A DNA stretch of 64,000 nucleotides from Ramazzottius varieornatus (Eukaryota > Tardigrada > Eutardigrada > Parachela > Ramazzottiidae): contig BDGG01000002.1 of the NCBI GenBank assembly GCA_001949185.1, positions 8,150,772 to 8,214,771 on the forward strand, given 5' to 3'. Under the pieces are notes generated by a model. That model was not told the origin of the DNA. It was given only the letters and a program-made list of their open reading frames with translations, and ran no database searches. The translations under genes were made by a program, and so were the position numbers. Below are positions 54,001-63,000 of this stretch, one piece after another; position 1 is the stretch's first letter; each line of letters starts with the position of its first letter.

Positions 54001-57000
54001 GAAACGACCACGGTGGAGCTTCGACCGGAGAGTTCCCCTCAGCCCGAACGAGCGGAAATAGATGTGGCTCGACCAGTGCCCGCTGGCCCAACTGAGCGAA
54101 CCGAAGCCCTTCTGGACTTTCCCGCCCAACCAGACCTAACCACGGTTGAAGTCACCATCCCGCAAGAAGTTGTACCCGAGTATAGCGAGTTGACGACCAC
54201 ACAGCATAGAACGGTTACCGAGGTTGTGGTGGAAGTCCAGCCGGGTCCACAAGCGCCAACAAAACAAGGGAGTGTCATCGAGGAAGTGACCATGGAGAAA
54301 GCCAGGCCAGTTGTGACTACTGATGTGACTACGGAAGTTACGACGACAGAAGCGGAGTTCCCTCAACCAGAAATGGTCAAGGGGGACTTTGCGAAACCGG
54401 AAGCGGTCAATGTCGTTCTTGTCGAGCATGTCCCCACCGAGTCAACTAACGTCCAAGGTATGCCTGACAGCTCGTGATACGAATAAAATATAACTATATG
54501 GCTTTCAAAGATCTTCTTTTAGCTGTCATCACTGAGGAAGCCATACGGATCGAAGAGATTATTCCATCATTGGACCATCGTCCGGAAATCGCTGAGCTCG
54601 ACTACACCCAGCTCACACCAGCCGAAGCTACTCCATTGCCAGGAAGGACCGAACTGGAGTACTTCACAGCAGGACCTGAACTGCAGTCCCTCACAGTCAA
54701 CAAAACGACGGCTCCGGTCCTTACCGAAAAAAGTACCATTGCAGTTACGACGACTCGCGTGGAGATGGTTACTGAGCTGACCAAGCAGGAAATGGCGGAA
54801 TTCATCGAAGAGGTTCGTTTGCCATGTAATATTAATACATCAGATCGGAGCAACGTACATGATTTTTGTTTAAAGTGGTACACGTTGCTAGTGTAATTGG
54901 CTGGAAGAGTGCGCCACTTTGTTTTATCTGATTAGTATAGAATCCATTTTGTTGTTTCTCTAGCTGGCGCCGACAGTCGAATTTCCGCAGGCGGAAGTGG
55001 CGGAAGAGGAATACACAACCGTCACCTCTTTACCTGCAGTTCCGGACCACAGCGAAACAGTGAGAACCGAGACGACAGTCACAACGTTCGCGACTGCCAC
55101 AGCGGACCAACCACGACCCGACTACACTGTCGAGTTCTCACTGCGCGAAGCAGCGCAGCTTGACTTAGCTGAAGGTCCTGTACAAGAAGTTCCAAAGCCA
55201 TCGGAAAAGACCACTGTAACAACGACTATCGTGGAAGACGTTACCACTGCCCAAGAAGAACAGCCACAACCAACGGACATGACAGAGGTTGTGTTACAGT
55301 TTCCTCGTCCTGAGACAGCTGAACTGGACTATATTCAACCGACAAGCACCGCAGAAGCCATTGTGTCTGCGCCATTGGAGGAACACTTGACCACCACTAC
55401 ACGCACCGAAGTCACTACCACTGTTCGACATCTCCCCGATGATCAGATTGAGTTTTCACGACCGGAAGAAACTCCGTTGGACTTGGTAGCGCCATCTACG
55501 GTCGAAGAAACACTCCGGCCGGTGGAGGAAGTCGCCCCTGAAGAGCAAAAGTTCGCCGAAACTGTCGAGCAATTCCCGGCACCGGAAACAGCCGACGTGG
55601 ACTTTTACCAGCCAACAAAAGTCATGGAAACAACTACGACACCTGCACCTCAGGGTCAGGTTACAACCATTACCCACATGGAAGTGACAACCACGGTTCG
55701 CCAACAGCCGGAGAGAAGCGAAACGGGAGAATACGTGGTGGAATTTCCTCAACCAGAAACCGCCGAAACTGACTTTGTCCAACCAGAGGACCGAAACTCA
55801 ACCACAACTAGAACCATCACCGAAACAGTGACGCATGTGCGACAGCAGCCTGAAAGGCCGGAAACGCAAGAGTACGTCGTGGAGTTCCCTCGGCCAGAAG
55901 TAGCCGAAACTGACTATCAGCAACCCCAATATACCACAACATCCACCACAACGGTTGTCGAAACTATCACCAGAGTTCGGGATCAGCCTGAGCGGGAAGG
56001 CGTGTTTCCTTCGGCTGAAGTGGCCGAGCTGGATTATTTTCCCCAACAACCACAAGTCATCCAGGGCACGGAAGAATATGTAGAAGGTGAGCATGATTAC
56101 GCAGTGTAATACTATCGATCTCGGCATAATTATTGGCTCAATGGCTATACACTATCTATAAAACTTTAGGATCTGTACCAGCCCAAGAGACCATCACGGA
56201 AACCATAAGCACAACAGTCACGTCCGAGCGAAGCACTGCTGAACAAGCGACGATCGATTTTGTCTCTCCGCACAAGCCGGCTGAAGAGCTCGTGCAGCAA
56301 CCAGAACAACCCGAGACGCAAGAGTACATTGTGGAGTTCCCTCGACCGGAAATAGCCGAACTTGACCACCAACAACCAGAAGAAGCTACTACGACTATCA
56401 CAACAACCACAACGCTAGTCGAAACTATCACGCAGGTCAGGAAGCAGCCTGAACGAGAAGAAATATTTCCTTCGGCTGAAGTGGCTGAGCTGGACTATAT
56501 TCCGGAACAACGCCCGGTCACGCATGATACTGAAGAAACAGTCGAAGGTGCCTATGCAGAATCCATATAATATGTCTCGTGTATCGTATAGAAGACGTCT
56601 TTATCTCCGATGTACTGTTAACGACTTCATCTTTAGGACCTGCACTCAGCCACGAAAACACAACGCTACAAACCGTTTCTACAACCACTATTGTGAATTC
56701 CCAACGTCACGATGTCCCCGAGCAGGCGCTAGTCGACTTTCTTGTTCCGCAGAAAGAACTCCAGCAGCCAGAACAGCCGGAGTTACAAGAACACGTTGTA
56801 GAGTTTCCGCAACCGGAAATGGCCGAAACGGATTACGTCCAACCTGAGGACAGAACCTCGAGCTCGGTTACAAGCGTTACCGAAACTGTTACACAGGTTC
56901 GCCAGCAGCCTGAGACCTCTGGGACGCACGGGTACGTTGTTGAGTTTCCGGAAATGGCCGAGCTTGCTTTCGCCCGACCTGAAGAAACAACCACCACGAC

Positions 57001-60000
57001 TACCGTCACTACTACCGAAACCGTCACTCGAGCTCGAGAGCAACCTGAAGAAGGCACCGACTTTCCGACGGCAGATGTCGCTGAAGTCGACTATGTTCCG
57101 CACCAGCCAGTAGTTACAGAGGGGAAGCTGGTAGCTGAGTCGGTTTTCAGAGGTAGGTGACAGGGCTTCCTGCTTTCTGCTTATCTATGGCCATCAGTCA
57201 CGTAAATATTCGTATGCATAATTATAGGCCCAGGTCCAGCGGAAGAAACAGCGACCCAGGAGACAGTGGTAATTACTACTACAGTCACAACTGAGAAGCC
57301 CTTGGTACGGGAACAAGCAGAAATCGACTTCTTCCTGCCTGAGAAACCCGCCGAAGAGTTTTCCCAGCCGGAAATGGCTGAAATCGGCTTTGTCAAACCG
57401 GAGGGGAGAACGACAATAACAACAACAGTCGTCGAAACCATCACTCAGGTACAACAACAGCCGGAAACCGCAGAAGTCCACCCTTCGCCCGAGATTGCTG
57501 AATTAGACTACGCACCAGAAAAGCCTGTCGTCATTAAGCAACAGCCAGTCACTGAAGAGAATTTGCAGCGTAAGTTATAATTTCGTAATCTATCCTGTAT
57601 TTGTTTTGGTCGTTATTGAATCAACGTGATGCACTATTGCAGGAGTTATTCCAGCTGGAGAGGTTGTCACCCAAGAAGCTGTCGTCATTACCACCACTGT
57701 AACGACTGAACGTTCTTCCCTTCCTGAACAAGCTGAAGTCGACTTCTTCCTTCCCCATAAGCCCACCGAAGAGTTCCCCATACCAGAGGTGGCGGAACTT
57801 GATTACGCCAAGCCCGAAGAAAGTACAACCAGCGTGGTTGAGACCATTACTAAACTTGTTGAACAACCCGAGACAACCGAGTATGTTGTTGAGTTCCCTC
57901 GACCCGAACTAGCCGAGGTTGACTTTGTCAAGCCGGAAGAAACGGCCTCAACCACGATCAGAGCGGTGGTTGAAACTGTCCCGCGGGTACACCAACAACT
58001 CGAAGAAGCGGAAAATTTCCCTTCGGCTGAAGTGGCCGAACTGGATTACGTGCCTGAAAGATCGGTGTTTACCGAAGAAGCTCCATCTGCAGGCGCTCCG
58101 ACGACGGAGAGCTCAACATTGACGGTCGAGTATGTTACAACATTGACCGTCGTTTCTGACAAGCCCGAGCAGCCTGTGAACGAAGCGTTCCCCGCGCCGG
58201 AGATGGCCCAGCTGGACTATCTGGCAGAAATACCGGTGGATGTTGAAGAACAGCCAATCGTCACTGATCACACTGACGGTAATAAGAATCTGGAATATTG
58301 GGTTTCTGGAAAGGCAGCAACCGATTTCACCCAGATCGGTATTTTAAGTAGCGCACGTCCACATTGTCACTGGCTGACAGCACACACCACTTGACAAATT
58401 TGTCTTACCCAGTTCTCAAGTAGCGCACGCTCAATTGTTATTGGTCAAGACCGTGCGCCAATTGGGACGACGATCTGGGTGAAATCATTTTGCCGAAGTC
58501 CCAATTTGTCCTCTGTCATAGCGTAATCATACATGTGTATTTTGCAGTGACTACCGTGGAGTATACCGCCACACTGATCAAACCAACCGAGACACCGCTA
58601 CAACCTGAGGAGATCGTGCAAGGTCCCAAGCCAGAATTTGCCCAATTGGACTTCGTTCTCGAAAGACCGACTGCCGTGGAGGAATTCCGGCCAGTTCCAC
58701 GAACAACGGAAGATATGACGACCGTCGAGTACACTACCACGCTTAGCAGAGTACAGGACCAGCCAGAACGAAGTGTATATACAGCAGAGTTGCCTGCGCC
58801 GGAAGTGGCCGCAGTCGACTTCATCCCGACGCCCGTTCCAGAAGATGTTCCCACAACCGAAACCACCGTAACGCGAAAGACCACGGTCACGACGGTGACT
58901 TTCGAGCAGCTAGAAAAGCCTGAGCAAGAAGATTTTCCCAAACCGGAGATTGCTGAGGTGGATTTTGTTCCAGAAAGGCGGACTGAAATATCTGCGGAAG
59001 AAACTGTCAGTACGGTAGAGTACACCACGACGCTGTCTATGAAGCCCGAACAACCAGCACAGCCAACTGAAATTACCGAGTATACGCTGGAGTTCCCAGC
59101 TCCAGAAATGGCTGAAGTAGAGTTTGCGCCAGCTCCAGAAGGACCCACGGCCACGGAGAGCATTGTGACCAGGAAGACGACCGTCACAACAGTCGGGACG
59201 AAGACAAAGGTAAAAATAAGCAAACATCGATCTAAAAATTTGACACTTAAAAGACCAACGGGGTGCCCCGGTTGCCTAGCGCACCCTAAAAGCCTTGCGG
59301 AATGTCTTCTGTTGAACCTTTTCGTCTCAAATTTTCGTGTTTGCTTTCAGAAACTTTGTCGCTTCCAGTTAAAAAAGACGTGAACTGGCTAGCAGCTTTC
59401 TCGAAATTTCGAGAGGATTTTTCGTTTCTGACCAGCTTTTGTCTTGAGTTGACAGACCAAATTTTCACTTGAGAGCTGGCTGACGAAAAGCCTCCTTAAA
59501 AATTGGACAGAGAGCTAGTACATTGGTACCGTCTTAGAAGCTTCAGTATGTTCCATGCTGCGTGACCAGTGGTCACAGCAAAAATGAAAAGGTCTGGCAC
59601 TTTGGTTCATTTTACTCGAAAAATGCGAAGCGTACATGTGGTGATCGGTCCGATCTGACCCCACCCACGATTTCAGCCAGTTAAAAAGTGGGGAAGGTGA
59701 TCTACCCCCCCCCCCCCCTTGTACTCCCAGAGCTCGGAATTGCGTGGTCTTTTAATTGTTAAAAAGCGAAAACCAGAATGAATGAAAGATAAACCTGCGA
59801 CGGTGGAAAATTGAAGAGATACACTTAGATCGATTTTAAAAGTGGCGCACGCTGTTGGCCAATGACAACGACAACGACAACGTGCGCCACTTGGTTATCG
59901 AGTGGGTTATAGTGAACGAATTGGTTTTTTAGAAGCCAGAAGGAGTGGAATACACGGTGGAGTTCCCCCAACCCGAAGCAGCCGAGCTTGATTTTGCCGC

Positions 60001-63000
60001 TCCAGAAATAACGGAAGTGGAAGAAGCTGATACTCAGCGCAGCACCACTGAGACCACTATTTCAACCACAGTCGATATCATCACGAGACAAAGAGACCAA
60101 CCAGAAGACGATCGGTCGGAAGTCTCGATGGAGTTCCCCACGAGCGAAATGGCCGAACGGGTCTTCTTTATCCCGGCCCCTGCTGTCGACAGCACGATCA
60201 TCGACGTCAGACCGACGGAGACCTCGACAATTGAGCGGGCCATGACCACCATGGAAGTGACAGCGGAAGAACAGCCAACGTACGAGGTCGAGTTCGGCCA
60301 GCCGGAAAAGGCGGAAGTTGATTTTGCTCCAGGCCCGACCACACAAACCACCGAGACAAGGGTCGACTTGACCCTGACGACACTCGATCGTCCCGAGGAG
60401 AAGCCGGAAATGGCCCAGGTGGAGTTCGTTCTTCCGGAAAAGGCAGAGGTGGACTTTTATGTTCCTGCGCCTACTCATGAAATGGCCGAGGTGGATTACG
60501 TTGCCCCTACTCCTGCTGAATCTACAGCATCAAGGACCGAGTTGACTATGACTACGATACAGCGTCCGGAAGAGAAGCCTGAAATGGCGGAGTTCGACTT
60601 CGTTCCTCATCCTCGACCAGTCGAAGAGTTCCCCCAGCCGGAGATGGCGGAGTACGGACTGGTCGAGGAAACAGTAACTGTCAGTACAGCTGAAACTGTG
60701 ATCAAAGAGGATAACAAGAAAATGCCCGAAAGGGGAGTGGCGGAAGTTGACTTCGCGGCACCAACGAATGAAGAAATGACCACCATGGTCCGCACCGACG
60801 TTATCATTCAGAGGCCCAAAGAGACCGCACCCGAACGTGAGCATGCAGAGATTGATTTCTTCCTTCCACAACGACCTGTCGAAGAGTTCCCCAAGCCTGA
60901 AATTGCGGAGATCGATGTAGCGAAGCCAGAAATCGCCCAGTTGGACTTCCCGGTGTCACCTCCACTAGAATCAGAGAATGTCGAAGAAACGGTAACAAGC
61001 ACCACGTCCGAGACAGTAGTAAGGGAGGGCACCAAGGAAATGCCGGAAAGAGAAATGGCGGAAGTTGGCTTCGTGGTACCAAAGAGTGAAGAAACGACCA
61101 CCGTCGTTCGTACTGCCGTCAGCATCCAGAAGCCAACACAGCCCGCAGTTGAACGTGAGCAGGCGGAAGTTGACTTTTTCCTCCCACAACGACCGGTTGA
61201 AGAAGAGTTCCCCAAGCCTGAAGCTGCCGAATTTGACGTCGTCCAGCCAGAAATGGCCGAGTTGGACTTCGTTGCACCAGCCCGGGTTGAATCGACGATT
61301 GTTGAAGAGACGGTGACAGTTACTACCACCGTCACGACTGAAAAGCCTCAGACGCTAGCTGAGCACGCCACCGTGGAAGTCACACCAAAACCGGTCGAAG
61401 AGTTCCCTCGGCCTGAGATTGCCGAACTGGACTTTGCTCCGACTGTTCGATCCCAAAGCACCGACATTAGCTTCGTGGCTTCTACACCCACTAGTACAAC
61501 GGTGACTGAAGAGACCGTGGTCGTAACCACAACGATTACGTCACAAAAGCCCGAGGAAGCAAGACCTGAAGTCGAACATGCGGAAGTGGACTTCTTCGTA
61601 CCGAAACCAGAAATGGCCGAGCTTGATATCGTAAGGCCTGAGATGGCAGAGATCGATTTCGTAGCACCCACTCCGGTAGAGTCAACGAAGACTAAAGAGA
61701 CTGCCACACTAACCACAAGCGCAACGGCAGAACGACCCGAAGAAACTGTACCTCAGATTGAGCATGAACACACAAAAATGGACTTTTCCCTGCCCAGGAA
61801 ACCACAACCGGAAATGGCGGAACTTGATTTTGCCCCAGAAGTCAGGCCGGAAATGGCCGTGGTGGACTTTATTACACCTACTCCAAGTGCTCCTACAGTT
61901 GTGGAGGAGACTGTGACACTTACAACCACTGTCACCACAAGCAAACCGCAGGAAACCGTAGTAGAAGCTGAACATACTGAAGTAGATTTTGCTCCAGTTC
62001 GAAAAGAAGAAGTTCTTCAGCCGACGGAGGAAATGGTGCGGGAGAAGATTACTACGTTACGCACAGGGCAGAGACCTGTCGAGATGAACATCGTTGAAGA
62101 CTTCTCTGCAGCGGAGACTGCCCAACTGGACTTTTTCCAGCCAACCGTAGATAGGGAGGAATCAGTTACTCAGCCTGAGACTGCCAAACATGTCACAACC
62201 ATCACCCGAACGGAGACCACCACTTCAGTCCGAGACCAGCCAGCGACAACCGAAACGCAAGAGTATGTGGCCGAGCTTCCTCAAGCGGAGACTGCCGAAA
62301 CTGATTATGTCCAGCCCGAAGACAGAATGTCAACGATGGTCACAACCATTACCCAAACTGTCACACAAGTCCGACAGCAGCCTGAGAAACCTGAGTTACA
62401 AGAGTATATTATGGAGTTCCCTCGACCGGAAGTAGCCGAAACTGACTATCAGCAACCCCAATATACCACAACATCCACCACAACGGTTGTCGAAACTATC
62501 ACCAGAGTTCGGGATCAGCCTGAGCGGGAAGGCGTGTTTCCTTCGGCTGAAGTGGCCGAGCTGGATTATTTTCCCCAACAACCACAAGTCATCCAGGGCA
62601 CGGAAGAATATGTAGAAGGTGAGCATGATTACGCAGTGTAATACTATCGATCTCGGCATAATTATTGGCTCAATGGCTATACACTATCTATAAAACTTTA
62701 GGATCTGTACCAGCCCAAGAGACCATCACGGAAACCATAAGCACAACAGTCACGTCCGAGCGAAGCACTGCTGAACAAGCGACGATCGATTTTGTCTCTC
62801 CGCACAAGCCGGCTGAAGAGCTCGTGCAGCAACCAGAACAACCCGAGACGCAAGAGTACATTGTGGAGTTCCCTCGACCGGAAATAGCCGAACTTGACCA
62901 CCAACAACCAGAAGAAGCTACTACGACTATCACAACAACCACAACGCTAGTCGAAACTATCACGCAGGTCAGGAAGCAGCCTGAACGAGAAGAAATATTT

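Noticed and set aside
59705-59718. Run of 14 C
   Set aside because: A simple homopolymer in an intron. Possibly a sequencing-length error, but without biological signal by itself.
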